Source of the DNA: Verrucomicrobiota bacterium
Lineage (GTDB): Bacteria; Verrucomicrobiota; Verrucomicrobiia; Verrucomicrobiales; Verrucomicrobiaceae
DNA: 35,931 nt
NCBI GenBank assembly: GCA_017301975.1
Contig: JAFLEI010000052.1
Span: 1 to 35,931 of the forward strand
Direction: 5' to 3'
Shown: piece after piece, positions 17,215 to 25,049 of the stretch
Layout: every line of letters begins with the position of its first letter
Position numbering within the stretch: position 1 is the first letter of the stretch
The notes under the pieces: model-generated
What the model saw: the letters and a program-made list of their open reading frames with translations, nothing else
The model's database searches: none
Told to the model about the DNA's origin: nothing
Translations under genes and position numbers: made by a program

Positions 17215-17406
17215 TTCCCCGCAAAACTTGGCCCGGTGCCTGCTATATCAATGACGCAGATGGGGCGAGAGCTTCACAAAAATTTCTCAGGTCCGCCTGA
17301 GGAAACACACAACGAGCTGGGGAGTCGCTTCATGGTTGGGACTCCTTGGTCACTTAAAGGCCCGGAAGGATTTTGGTTGGGTCCTTCCGGGCCGAGTTGT
17401 TTTCAG
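17215..17406 (+). repeat. Structured tandem element, copy 3
   Basis: Third copy, 261 bp after copy 2. The same 12-bp hairpin lies at 17359-17393, followed by GAGTTGTTTTCAG. It ends 31 bp before the 3' end of the glutaredoxin-MauE gene, which runs toward it on the other strand. CACGATTC precedes both copies 2 and 3, which suggests the duplicated unit is longer than the conserved core. Confidence 0.8.
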
Positions 17407-17436
17407 CCCTCGGCTCATCAGGAAACAAGACCCCGG

Positions 17437-18168
17437 CTACCTGACAAGCATCCAGATCGACATCACCATCATCATCACGTTTTCGGTCAATGAGATGAAT
17501 CCCAAGGGCACCTTGCTGCCACCGCCCACGCACGCGCAGCTCAGATCACGCTTCTCAATGTAGACAGCCTTGAACACCGAAACCGCCCCGATCGTGCTGA
17601 CCACCAGCACCGCCGGCGCTACGAGCGACGTGAGCACCCCTCCGATCATCAGCGCTCCGGCAATCGTTTCAATGAAGGCATAAACATACGCGTAAGGCAC
17701 ATAGCGCTGCGCCACGAGGTCATACTGGACAAATCCCGTCGCGTAGCTCTGAAGATCCCGCAGCTTCAAAATCCCCAGTACGCACATGCTGAAGGCGATG
17801 AACACTTCGGCAACACGCAGCGGAACAATCGCGTTCCGCTCAGACCAGCATTCCACCACAGCCATCAGCAAGGTGATGGAAAACACCGCGATCACAGGCT
17901 GATAGGTTTTCCCCTCCTTCGGATCCGGGCCCAGTCCCAGATGACTGCGCAGCGCATCGTATCCGCCGACATGTTTTCCAGCGATGAAAATCTGCGGCGT
18001 CTCATCGACACCGTGGTCCTTCTTGTAGCGTTCATTTTCCTCTTCGCTTTTGAGATGGTGGTCCTCCACCTGAAAACCATGCCGTTTCAACAGGTCCAGC
18101 CCCTTCAATCCCCACGGGCACAAATGCTTGGGAGTCACCATCCGGTAGATGCTTGCCTGCGTGCTCAT
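17437..18168 (-). CDS. Glutaredoxin-MauE/DoxX-like membrane fusion protein
   Basis: Residues 1-80 form a glutaredoxin-like domain: CPWG (residues 17-20) sits at the active-site position and TPQIFIAGKHVGGYDAL at the cis-Pro/glutathione region. Residues ~95-243 form a MauE-like four-helix membrane domain with GALMIGGVLTSL and a terminal CACVGGGSKVPLGF loop. MauE and DoxX relatives pass electrons or assist disulfide formation in envelope proteins; this fusion suggests thiol redox transfer across the membrane. The CPWG site has only one Cys where CPYC is classic, so monothiol chemistry is likely. It is a single gene with no obvious redox partner nearby. Confidence 0.82.
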   Translation of the reverse strand: MSTQASIYRMVTPKHLCPWGLKGLDLLKRHGFQVEDHHLKSEEENERYKKDHGVDETPQIFIAGKHVGGYDALRSHLGLGPDPKEGKTYQPVIAVFSITLLMAVVECWSERNAIVPLRVAEVFIAFSMCVLGILKLRDLQSYATGFVQYDLVAQRYVPYAYVYAFIETIAGALMIGGVLTSLVAPAVLVVSTIGAVSVFKAVYIEKRDLSCACVGGGSKVPLGFISLTENVMMMVMSIWMLVR

Positions 18169-18393
18169 GGTTAGAAAGGATCGCCCAAGACCGCGCCTCC
18201 GGTTGTTTCACCATCGCATTTTGTTTGCTCCTCCCTGCAAAAACAAAAGCGGTTTGGAGGCTCAGCCACGATTCTATTGCCGGGACCGCTGAATTTCCCC
18301 GCCCCCTCAGCCGTCAAGACCTGCGCCCCCTGATTTTGATCATTGCAAATCAAGCCCTTCGTGGCTCATTAGCCATCCCCAATCAACCCACCT

Positions 18394-18981
18394 ATGAAAT
18401 CAATCGCACCGACTCTTGCCGCTCTCGTGTTCACGTTTGCCGGTCTGACCGGAACAACCCAAGCCCAAACCGTGAGTGACGCCAAACCCGTAAAAGTCGT
18501 GATGGAAACCTCCAAAGGAACCATCGAAATCGAACTCGACGCCGCCAAGGCCCCCATTTCTGTCGCCAATTTTGTGAAGTATGTGAAGAAAGGCTTTTAC
18601 GACGGCCTCATCTTCCACCGTGTCATCCCTGACTTCATGGTGCAGGGCGGTGGCTTCACCCCGGACATGCAGCAGAAGGAGCCGGACGCCCAGATCGAAA
18701 ACGAAGCCAAGAACGGCCTCAAGAACGTCAAAGGCACCCTCGCCATGGCCCGCACGCCCAACCCGCACAGCGCCAGCTCCCAGTTCTTCATCAATCTCAA
18801 GGACAACAGCTTCCTCGACTACCCAGGCCAGGACGGCTGGGGCTACTGCGTCTTCGGCAAGGTGACCAAGGGCATGGACGTCGTCGACGCCATGGCCGCC
18901 GTCCCCACCGGTCGCAAAGGCCCCCACGGCGACGTGCCAGTGGAGCCGATCATCATCAAGAGCGCCAAGCTCGCGGAATAA
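18394..18981 (+). CDS. Exported cyclophilin-type peptidyl-prolyl isomerase
   Basis: The 195-residue protein has a signal peptide (MKSIAPTLAALVFTFAGLTG, cut near AQA) and a full cyclophilin domain. FHRVIPDFMVQGGGF carries the catalytic Arg, followed by ARTPNPHSASSQFFINL and YCVFGKVTKGMDVVD. It catalyses cis-trans isomerisation of Xaa-Pro bonds, helping fold exported proteins. It is divergent from the glutaredoxin-MauE gene, with a 220-bp gap that shows no other gene, and is followed by a very strong terminator. Confidence 0.95.
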   Translation: MKSIAPTLAALVFTFAGLTGTTQAQTVSDAKPVKVVMETSKGTIEIELDAAKAPISVANFVKYVKKGFYDGLIFHRVIPDFMVQGGGFTPDMQQKEPDAQIENEAKNGLKNVKGTLAMARTPNPHSASSQFFINLKDNSFLDYPGQDGWGYCVFGKVTKGMDVVDAMAAVPTGRKGPHGDVPVEPIIIKSAKLAE

Positions 18982-19008
18982 CTTCCCGCCCCATCGCTTT
19001 TAAAATCC

Positions 19009-19045
19009 AAATGCCAGCCGGGAAACCGGCTGGCATTTTTTATTT
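19009..19045 (+). terminator. Strong intrinsic terminator with GAAA tetraloop
   Basis: Arms AAATGCCAGCCGG (19009-19021) and CCGGCTGGCATTT (19026-19038) form a 13-bp perfect stem closed by GAAA. The T-rich tail TTTATTT follows. It ends the cyclophilin transcript. Confidence 0.92.
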
Positions 19046-19050
19046 GAGTA

Positions 19051-19132
19051 CGACAGGCATTGCCTCACTTCGTTCGCCCTTCGGGCAGCCTATGGCTGGC
19101 TATCTCCGCTACGCTCCGGTTCCTGCCTGTCG
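19051..19132. repeat. 82-bp palindromic repeat-like element
   Basis: Ends CGACAGGCA (19051-19059) and TGCCTGTCG (19124-19132) are perfect inverted repeats. Between them lie GCCCTTCGGGC, a perfect short hairpin, and GCAGCCTATGGCTGGC. The whole could fold as a branched structure. Together with the rest of 19046-19244 it holds no convincing gene. Confidence 0.5.
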
Positions 19133-19244
19133 ATCAGCGGCACCGCAGCCCCATCGTCTCACGCTCCACCGGCTGCGTCCACGCAGCACCAAATTACGCA
19201 TCCGCGGCTCATCAGCGCAACCTGCCCCTGCCAGCCCCGGTGGC

Positions 19245-20111
19245 TCACATGAACTTCTTCACACGGTCATGCACATCGGTCTCAAGCCGCTTCACATAGT
19301 TCGTGGCGTACTCCACAGGGCACATGCTGTCATCCTTCGTCAGCGGCGTCAGATCCATCGCGAAAGTGAGGAGGCTCGTCTTGTCCGTCGTGTGGGAGTC
19401 AAAATACGTCGCATTTGCGTGCCTCAGCCCTTCCTCGGCCAGGTCATAGCGCTTGCCCCCGCTGATCTGCGAGTCAAACACGCCCAGCAGCGGCCGCAGC
19501 ATGTGCGGATGTTTGTCCACCCACAGCATCACCTTGTCGTCTGAGAGCAGCCAGTCCAGCTTGCGCCAGACCTCGCAGCCATAGACTTTCTCCGGCCGCA
19601 TCTCCGGCGGCAGTTCACGAATCGCCTCCAGGCAGCGCAGAAAGGTCGCCACATGCGTGTCATGCCGGTCACAGGGATTGTGAAGATACAAAATCTTCGG
19701 CTGCGCGTGCTCCAGCACAAACTTCAGATCCGCCACCGCCGGCTCATGCTTCGGCTTCTTGATGTCATCGCTCGGGTAGCCCAGTTGCACCATGAAGCTG
19801 TACTCGCCCACGTACGCCGCCTTGCGCTGTTCAATGAGGCGCACCTTCTGCATCTCCTCGTCCGTATAGCTCTCATACGGGCCTTTGCGCGGACTGCCGG
19901 CGCCATCAGTCACCACCACGCCGCCAAACCACTGATCCTTGTCATGAAAACATTCGGTGATGCCATGATACGCGGCGATTTCGAGGTCGTCCTGATGCGA
20001 AACAATCCCCAGATGCGTCACTCGCCGCAGCGCGGTCCATGGTTCAGTTTCGTCAGGAATGTAAAGGTCGTGTTTAGGATGTCGAAATTGCACAGGACCC
20101 GAATCATGCAC
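19245..20111 (-). CDS. PIG-L-family deacetylase
   Basis: This protein resembles PIG-L/LmbE zinc-dependent N-acetylglucosaminyl deacetylases. The strand HLGIVSHQDDLEI holds the usual HxDD metal and base residues, though the second position is Gln where Pro is typical. DRHDTHVAT provides the later His ligands. The middle part is long and phylum-typical (VVVTDGAGSPRKGPY). The first start is GTG at 20111; no ATG lies near the N-terminus, so the true start may be this GTG or another. It likely removes an acetyl group from a sugar amide. It converges on the cyclophilin gene. Confidence 0.82.
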   Translation of the reverse strand: MHDSGPVQFRHPKHDLYIPDETEPWTALRRVTHLGIVSHQDDLEIAAYHGITECFHDKDQWFGGVVVTDGAGSPRKGPYESYTDEEMQKVRLIEQRKAAYVGEYSFMVQLGYPSDDIKKPKHEPAVADLKFVLEHAQPKILYLHNPCDRHDTHVATFLRCLEAIRELPPEMRPEKVYGCEVWRKLDWLLSDDKVMLWVDKHPHMLRPLLGVFDSQISGGKRYDLAEEGLRHANATYFDSHTTDKTSLLTFAMDLTPLTKDDSMCPVEYATNYVKRLETDVHDRVKKFM

Positions 20112-20373
20112 GGCAACTCCTGGAGTGCAAAGTGCATTCCACCCCTTCAGCCCCCCGCATTAGGACACGCACAATGCCCCACTGAAATCCCCCTCTCAAA
20201 AAACACCCCGCTTCAGTGCGCCGCTCATGCCCGTCCGCTAAAACATCCGCAGCTCAGGAATCCATCCTCATCTCTCCCATTCGTCATTTTCGCCCCCGCC
20301 TATCATCTGGACAAATCCCCCCGCCACGCCATGATCCGCCGCCCAGCACTACCAACCCCGCAGCCCCTTTCTT

Positions 20374-20826
20374 ATGAGCTTCATCTCGCAAATTTCCGAA
20401 GATCTTAAAAACGCCATGCGTGCCAAGGACACCGTGGCCCTCAACGTCATCCGTAACCTGAAGTCCGCCCTCAAATACGCCGCCATCGAGAAACTCGGCG
20501 CTGACGGTGAACTCGGCGACACCGATGCTCTGGCCGTCGTGCGCAAGGAGATCAAAAAACTCCAGGACTCCGTCGAAGGCGCCGAAAAAGCCGGCCGCCC
20601 CGAAGCCGTCGAAGCCGCCCGCGCCGAGATCGCCGTGCTGGAAAAATACCTCCCCGCCGCCATGAGCGAAGCCGAGCTCAGCGGCCTCGTCGAAACCGTC
20701 ATCGCCGAACTCGGTGCCACTTCCAAAAAGGACATGGGCGCCGTGATGAAGGCCCTCCAGGAGCGCGTCGCCGGTCGTGCCGACAGCAAGTCCATTTCCA
20801 CCGAAGTCGCCAAACGCCTCGCCTAA
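20374..20826 (+). CDS. yqeY: YqeY/GatB-like domain protein
   Basis: The 150-residue protein belongs to the YqeY family, which shares the tail domain of GatB. Visible features are KNAMRAKDTVALNVIRNLKS at the N-terminus, a charged middle helix, EKYLPAAMSEAEL near residue 90, and KDMGAVMKALQERVAGRAD near the C-terminus. The family may bind tRNA or assist amidotransferase reactions; its function is not settled. A hairpin (20898-20940) separates it from ispD. Confidence 0.93.
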   Translation: MSFISQISEDLKNAMRAKDTVALNVIRNLKSALKYAAIEKLGADGELGDTDALAVVRKEIKKLQDSVEGAEKAGRPEAVEAARAEIAVLEKYLPAAMSEAELSGLVETVIAELGATSKKDMGAVMKALQERVAGRADSKSISTEVAKRLA

Positions 20827-20897
20827 AAAGCCGGGCTCGCAGTCTTGCCTCCTCCAAAGGCAGCGCTCAATCAATCAACACCGCGAAAAATGAAAAA

Positions 20898-20940
20898 CCG
20901 CAGAGCTTGATTCAAAAGTTTTCTCTGCGGTCTTCCAATC
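20898..20940. terminator. Hairpin between yqeY and ispD
   Basis: Arms CCGCAGAG (20898-20905) and CTCTGCGG (20933-20940) form an 8-bp stem with a 27-nt loop, preceded by five A residues and followed by TCTT. This is a weak candidate terminator. Confidence 0.5.
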
Positions 20941-20997
20941 TCTTGCGTTGTTAAATCCGACTCTTCCTCACACCGGCTCCCGCTCACGCGCATCTTC

Positions 20998-21663
20998 ATG
21001 ACCTCCGCCATCATCGTTGCCGCAGGCAGCAGCCGGCGCATGGGCTTCAACAAGCTCCTCGCTCCGCTCGCTGGCCAGCCCGTGCTCAGGCGCACCCTCG
21101 CAGCCTTCCAGGCCTGCGACGCCGTCGATGAGATCCTCGTCGTCACCAATGACGCCCTGCGCCCCGAGCTCGAAGCCTGGCGCTCCAGCGGCCTCGCCAA
21201 AATCACCCGGATCATCAGCGGCGGTGCAGAGCGCCACCTCTCCGTCCACGCCGGCCTGCAGGCCCTGAACCCCGCCTGCGAAATCGTCGCCGTGCACGAT
21301 GGCGCGCGCCCCCTCATCTCCGTGGCGCAAATCACCCGCTGCATCGATGCCGCACGCACTCAGGCCGCCGTTGCCTGTGCCCGGCCCATGACCGAAACCC
21401 TCAAACGCTGCGACACCACCGGCCTCATCATCGGCTCCATAGATCGTGCCAATGCATGGATCATGGAGACCCCCCAGGTCTTCCAGCGCGCGCTCCTCGT
21501 GCGGGCCTATGACGCCGTGATCCGCGACGGCATCCTCGTCACCGATGAAGTTTCCGCCGTCCAGCACCTCGGCGAACCCGTCCACGTCGTCGAAAACTTT
21601 GACCTGAACCCCAAGATCACGTTCCCGGCAGACATCCTGCTGGCCCAGCGTTTTGTCGATTGA
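20998..21663 (+). CDS. ispD: 2-C-methyl-D-erythritol 4-phosphate cytidylyltransferase
   Basis: IspD joins CTP to methylerythritol phosphate in the non-mevalonate isoprenoid pathway. At 221 residues it is near the family norm. It has IIVAAGSSRRMGFNK at the nucleotide site, HDGARPLIS, METPQVFQ, and LNPKITFPADILLA at the end. The ATG at 20998 fits the usual N-terminus. It ends 9 bp before the LplT-PlsC gene, so the two are probably one operon. Confidence 0.93.
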   Translation: MTSAIIVAAGSSRRMGFNKLLAPLAGQPVLRRTLAAFQACDAVDEILVVTNDALRPELEAWRSSGLAKITRIISGGAERHLSVHAGLQALNPACEIVAVHDGARPLISVAQITRCIDAARTQAAVACARPMTETLKRCDTTGLIIGSIDRANAWIMETPQVFQRALLVRAYDAVIRDGILVTDEVSAVQHLGEPVHVVENFDLNPKITFPADILLAQRFVD

Positions 21664-21672
21664 ACGACACCC

Positions 21673-24258
21673 ATGCTCGACTCCGCCGCTCTCGACAACG
21701 CACCGCATCTGCCACGCCGCAATTGGGCGTCCATCGTCCTCGTACTCTTCGTGCAGGGGATGAATTCGTTCAGCGACAACTTTGTCAAAATGCTGCTGAT
21801 CGCGCTGTCGATCATCATCGCCAAAGACTCCTGGGTCGGCCGCCACATGGAGCTCTGGCTCGGGGCCATCTTCTCCCTGCCTTACATGATCTTTGCCCCG
21901 CTCGCCGGCTACTGGTCAGATCGTTTCTCCAAGAGAAAAGTCATCGTCTGGATGCAGGTCATGCAGATCATCTGCTTCGTCTGGCTCGCGCTGGCCCTCT
22001 GGATGAAGCGAGTGCCCGGCTCCTTGGAAATCTGCCTCGTCGGCTTCTTCGTCCTCGCCGTGCAGGCCGCCGTCCTCAGCCCCGCCAAGATGGGCATCAT
22101 GAAAGAGCTCGCCGGTTCCCGCCGCCTCGGCCGCGTCTCCGGCTGGCTCCAGGTCACCATGCTCGCCGGAATCCTCGGCGGCATGTGGGCCGGTGGCGTC
22201 TGGTACGGCACCGAGTATGAAAAGACCCACGATGCCTGGATGTCCGCCCTCTGGCCGCTCATCATCATCAGCATCATGGGCATCTTCGAGCTCATCGCCG
22301 CCATCTGCATTCAGAACACCCCTTCGCACACCGAGGTCCATTGGCGCAAAGGCATGGCGCTGGAGCATTTCGAAAGCCTCAAAATCGTCTTCCGCCGCCG
22401 CTCCATCCGCCTCGCCGCCCTCGGCGTCACCTACTTCTGGTTCATCTCCAATGCCCTCAGCTTCATCCTCGTCACGTTAACCAAAGAGCTCCACCCCGAC
22501 ACCGGCCATGGCGATGGCCCCATGGAGCTCGCCAAAGTCGCCGGCATCCTCGGCATCGGCGTCATCTCCGGCAGCTTCTTTGCCTCCCACGTCAGCCGCA
22601 ATCGCATCGAACTCGGCCTCATCCCCCTCGGCGGCTTCGGCCTCGTCGCCGGCCTCCTCTGGTCCGGCCTCGCCCCCCTCGGCAGCAGTTGGATGTACGC
22701 CGGCATCATCTTCACCGGCGCCGCCGGCGGCTGCTTCATGGTCCCCCTCTACGCCTTCGCGCAGGACAAGGCCGAAAAGCACGAGAAAGCCCGCATCCAC
22801 GCCGGCATGAATTTGATGGACTGCCTCGGCACCCTCGTCGCCGTCGCCATCGTCGCCCTCATGAAGGTGGCAAACCTGACCGCCTCCACCCAGTTCCTTC
22901 TCCTCGCCATCCCCACCTTCGCCGCCGCCGTTTACATCATGCGGCTCCTCCCGCAGGATCTCGTGCGCTTCCTCATGCTCGCCGCCGTGCGCTTCACCTA
23001 CAAGGTGAAGCCCGTGCATATGGAGCGCATACCCGCCACCGGCGGCGTCCTCCTCCTGCCAAACCACGTCAGCTATGTCGATGCCCTCATCGTCGGCTCC
23101 GCCAGCCGCCGCCCCGTCCGCTTCGTCATGTGGGACGCCCTCTACAATCTCTGGTGGCTCAAATGGCTCATGCGCCTCATCGGCACCGTCCCCATCTCCG
23201 CCACCCGCGCCAAGGACGCCATCCGCGCCGTCGCCGCCGCGCTCAAAGAAGGCGAAGTCGTCTGCCTCTTCCCCGAAGGCCAGATTACCCGCCACGGCAT
23301 GATCAACGAACTCCTCAAAGGCTTCGAACTCATGGCCCGCCAGGGCGATGCCCAGGTCGTCCCCGTTTACCTCGACGGCCTCTACGGCAGCATCTTCTCC
23401 TTCCAGGGCGGCAAGTTCTTCACCAAACGCCCCAAGCACCTCCGCTACCCCGTCGAAGTCCATTTTGGCGAACCCCTCGCCCCACGCGCCGCAACTGCGG
23501 AGGTCGTCCGCCACGCCATGCTCGCCCTCAGCGCCGAAGCCTTCCTCAAGCGCAAAAGCTGGCACCACGCCGACCCCGCCGACCTCGTCGCCTTCGCCAA
23601 CGCCCTCCGCCTCGCCGAAATCGAATGGCATCACCCCGGCGATGTCTTCCTCTCCCTCGAGCCAGCGGGCAGCATCATCCACCGCACCGTCAAAGCCCTC
23701 ACCCAGGTCCTCCCCGGCACCAAGTTCATCGACCACCCCACCGAAGCCCACGCCACCCACATCGTCGCCTTCACCACCCGCAACACCTTAGACAAGCTCA
23801 CCGGCCACGAACGCCTCGCCTTCTGCCTCGACACCTCTCCGGCCAATTTTCCTCTTCCTCTCTTGGGCTCCGTAGCTTTAGCGAAGGAGGCTCCTCCTCC
23901 TCCCTTTTCCGAGTCCCCCTCTCAGCCCGATCCGAAGGGAGCGCGGGCACTCCTGCCCGCTGATCCTTCTCCGCCATCCACCGCCAACAGCCCACGGCCC
24001 ACCATCCTCCGCGGCTACATCGACGCCCCCACCGGCATCCTCCTCACCACCGAAGTCCCCAATCCCCCCATGCCTTCCGGGGACAAAGACCAGCAACTCG
24101 GCCAAAAAGCAGGATCCCTCGGCCGCCTCCTCCCCGGCCTCATCATCGAGTCCACCGCCGAGGGCGCGCTCATCACCGCCCTTCTTCCGGACGACGGCCG
24201 CAGCATCAGCCTCCCCGGCGCCAAAATGGACGAGCAGGGCTTCCTTACTCTGCCATGA
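21673..24258 (+). CDS. LplT-like transporter fused to PlsC acyltransferase, with altered C-terminus
   Basis: Residues 1-430 form an MFS transporter of the lysophospholipid flippase (LplT) type, with MNSFSDNFVKMLL and GYWSDRFSKRKVI near the start. Residues ~440-650 form a PlsC acyltransferase: NHVSYVD (HX4D, near 463) and FPEGQITRHG (near 533). The fusion would import and re-acylate lysophospholipids. The rest, ~650-861, has a low-complexity Ser/Pro insert with a REP-like hairpin, then TTEVPNPP, KAGSLGRLLPG and KMDEQGFL. This last part resembles the end of an AMP-binding acyl-ACP synthetase domain but is much too short. Its last codons, LTLP and TGA, fall within a foreign segment (see 24245), so the native end was probably lost. 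Confidence 0.85.
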   Translation: MLDSAALDNAPHLPRRNWASIVLVLFVQGMNSFSDNFVKMLLIALSIIIAKDSWVGRHMELWLGAIFSLPYMIFAPLAGYWSDRFSKRKVIVWMQVMQIICFVWLALALWMKRVPGSLEICLVGFFVLAVQAAVLSPAKMGIMKELAGSRRLGRVSGWLQVTMLAGILGGMWAGGVWYGTEYEKTHDAWMSALWPLIIISIMGIFELIAAICIQNTPSHTEVHWRKGMALEHFESLKIVFRRRSIRLAALGVTYFWFISNALSFILVTLTKELHPDTGHGDGPMELAKVAGILGIGVISGSFFASHVSRNRIELGLIPLGGFGLVAGLLWSGLAPLGSSWMYAGIIFTGAAGGCFMVPLYAFAQDKAEKHEKARIHAGMNLMDCLGTLVAVAIVALMKVANLTASTQFLLLAIPTFAAAVYIMRLLPQDLVRFLMLAAVRFTYKVKPVHMERIPATGGVLLLPNHVSYVDALIVGSASRRPVRFVMWDALYNLWWLKWLMRLIGTVPISATRAKDAIRAVAAALKEGEVVCLFPEGQITRHGMINELLKGFELMARQGDAQVVPVYLDGLYGSIFSFQGGKFFTKRPKHLRYPVEVHFGEPLAPRAATAEVVRHAMLALSAEAFLKRKSWHHADPADLVAFANALRLAEIEWHHPGDVFLSLEPAGSIIHRTVKALTQVLPGTKFIDHPTEAHATHIVAFTTRNTLDKLTGHERLAFCLDTSPANFPLPLLGSVALAKEAPPPPFSESPSQPDPKGARALLPADPSPPSTANSPRPTILRGYIDAPTGILLTTEVPNPPMPSGDKDQQLGQKAGSLGRLLPGLIIESTAEGALITALLPDDGRSISLPGAKMDEQGFLTLP
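23936..23965. repeat. REP-like palindrome inside the plsC-fusion coding region
   Basis: GCGGGCACTCCTGCCCGC (23943-23960) is a perfect hairpin (7-bp stem, 4-nt loop) within GGGAGCGCGGGCACTCCTGC context. It is in frame and encodes GARALLPAD. Confidence 0.85.
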
Positions 24259-24295
24259 ACAGGGCCTGAATGTCGGCTTCTGGCAGCAGACCTGA
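24245..24295 (-). pseudogene. Remnant of an SNF2 helicase 3' end
   Basis: Read on the minus strand these 51 bases encode SGLLPEADIQALFMAE and a TAA stop. The intact SNF2 helicase at 30045-32774 ends LQLTQSDIQALFMVE and TAA. The last 30 nt, including the stop, match in 26 positions by hand alignment. The remnant starts about 30 bp after the end of the upstream VapC gene on the same strand, the same order as in the intact locus. The rest of the helicase is missing. The remnant overlaps the end of the plsC-fusion gene on the other strand. Confidence 0.75.
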
Positions 24296-24325
24296 ACGAC
24301 TTTGCCAAAGGGTGCCGATCAGGCG

Positions 24326-24751
24326 CTAGGAGTGCGATGCGGTGATGGACAGCTCAGGGATCAAGAACCCGACATCAACATGCGTTGCCACCAGTCCACC
24401 ATCCAGCGTGGCAAGCCTGGCCCCATGACGACGGGCGAGCTGGGCCAGCCAGGCATCAGTGACCTGTTTGTGCCCCTGAAGCCCTCGCGTGGCGACTTGA
24501 GAGTAACTGTAGCCGTCGTCGATGAAGCGGTGCATTGGATCCGCCTGAATAAGCGCTAAATTTTTCCAGGCCGCCGCAGATGTTGTGTCCGTGGCGAGCA
24601 TCATGTGCAGACGGAGAAAGGTGCCCTCGGTCACCGAGCAGGTGTGGAAGGTGTCCGTCAGGGTCTCAAACCAAGCCTTGGCCCGCGCATGTTGCGGATG
24701 GCTCTTGATGGCCAGCGCAATGATGCCATTGCCATCCACCAGCCAGCTCAT
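24326..24751 (-). CDS. vapC: VapC-like PIN-domain toxin
   Basis: The 141-residue PIN-domain protein should be a metal-dependent RNase toxin. The usual acidic set is visible: D6 in LVDGN, E42 in VTEGTFLRLH, D in QVTDAWLAQLA, and D in LATLDGGL. Its start ATG overlaps the antitoxin TGA by 4 bp. It is clearly a paralogue of the VapC at 32775 (HARAKAWFETLTDTFHTCSV against YGRATQWLDALSGPFATCSV). The C-terminus runs about 10 residues past the usual LIP end, which may come from the deletion that removed the next gene. Confidence 0.85.
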   Translation of the reverse strand: MSWLVDGNGIIALAIKSHPQHARAKAWFETLTDTFHTCSVTEGTFLRLHMMLATDTTSAAAWKNLALIQADPMHRFIDDGYSYSQVATRGLQGHKQVTDAWLAQLARRHGARLATLDGGLVATHVDVGFLIPELSITASHS

Positions 24752-24984
24752 GGCAGGCCATCCGCCTCCAGCATGCTGTCGATTTCCGCCTGAGTCACCG
24801 GCCTGCCCTCGACGACAGGAAACCGGCAGCCTGGTACGGGAGGTGGTGTGAAGGCGGGTTGTGGCGCGGGCTTCATGCTGCGGATGAGGTCCGCAAGCAC
24901 ACTGCCGAGGCTGCGAGATTCCTGCCGGGCCACAGCATTCGCCTTGGCAAAGGCATCATCCGGTAGATCAAGGGTGATTTGCAT
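24748..24984 (-). CDS. vapB: VapB-like antitoxin
   Basis: The 78-residue protein starts MQITLDLPDDAFAKANAVAR, a ribbon-helix-helix-like N-terminus. A Pro-rich linker and a C-terminal toxin-binding helix (VTQAEIDSMLEADGLP) follow. An upstream GTG at 25002 is possible; the ATG at 24984 is better placed for the DNA-binding strand and matches the paralogue at 33418. It should neutralise the VapC encoded next and repress their shared promoter. Confidence 0.8.
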   Translation of the reverse strand: MQITLDLPDDAFAKANAVARQESRSLGSVLADLIRSMKPAPQPAFTPPPVPGCRFPVVEGRPVTQAEIDSMLEADGLP

Positions 24985-25049
24985 GGGCGAAGATGCTGCC
25001 ACGCTCCCCCGCTGTCAAACAAGGCATGCCGCAGCTCTATCTCCGCGAA

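Noticed and set aside
16684..17406. Integron attC-like sites
   Set aside because: GTTGGGT fits one half-site, but no matching RYYYAAC partner or integrase gene is present, and the hairpin arms are too long and fixed.
22341..23963. A 540-residue Arg/Pro/His-rich frame inside the LplT-PlsC gene
   Set aside because: It is a frame-shifted shadow of a gene with clear motifs; the composition is not protein-like.
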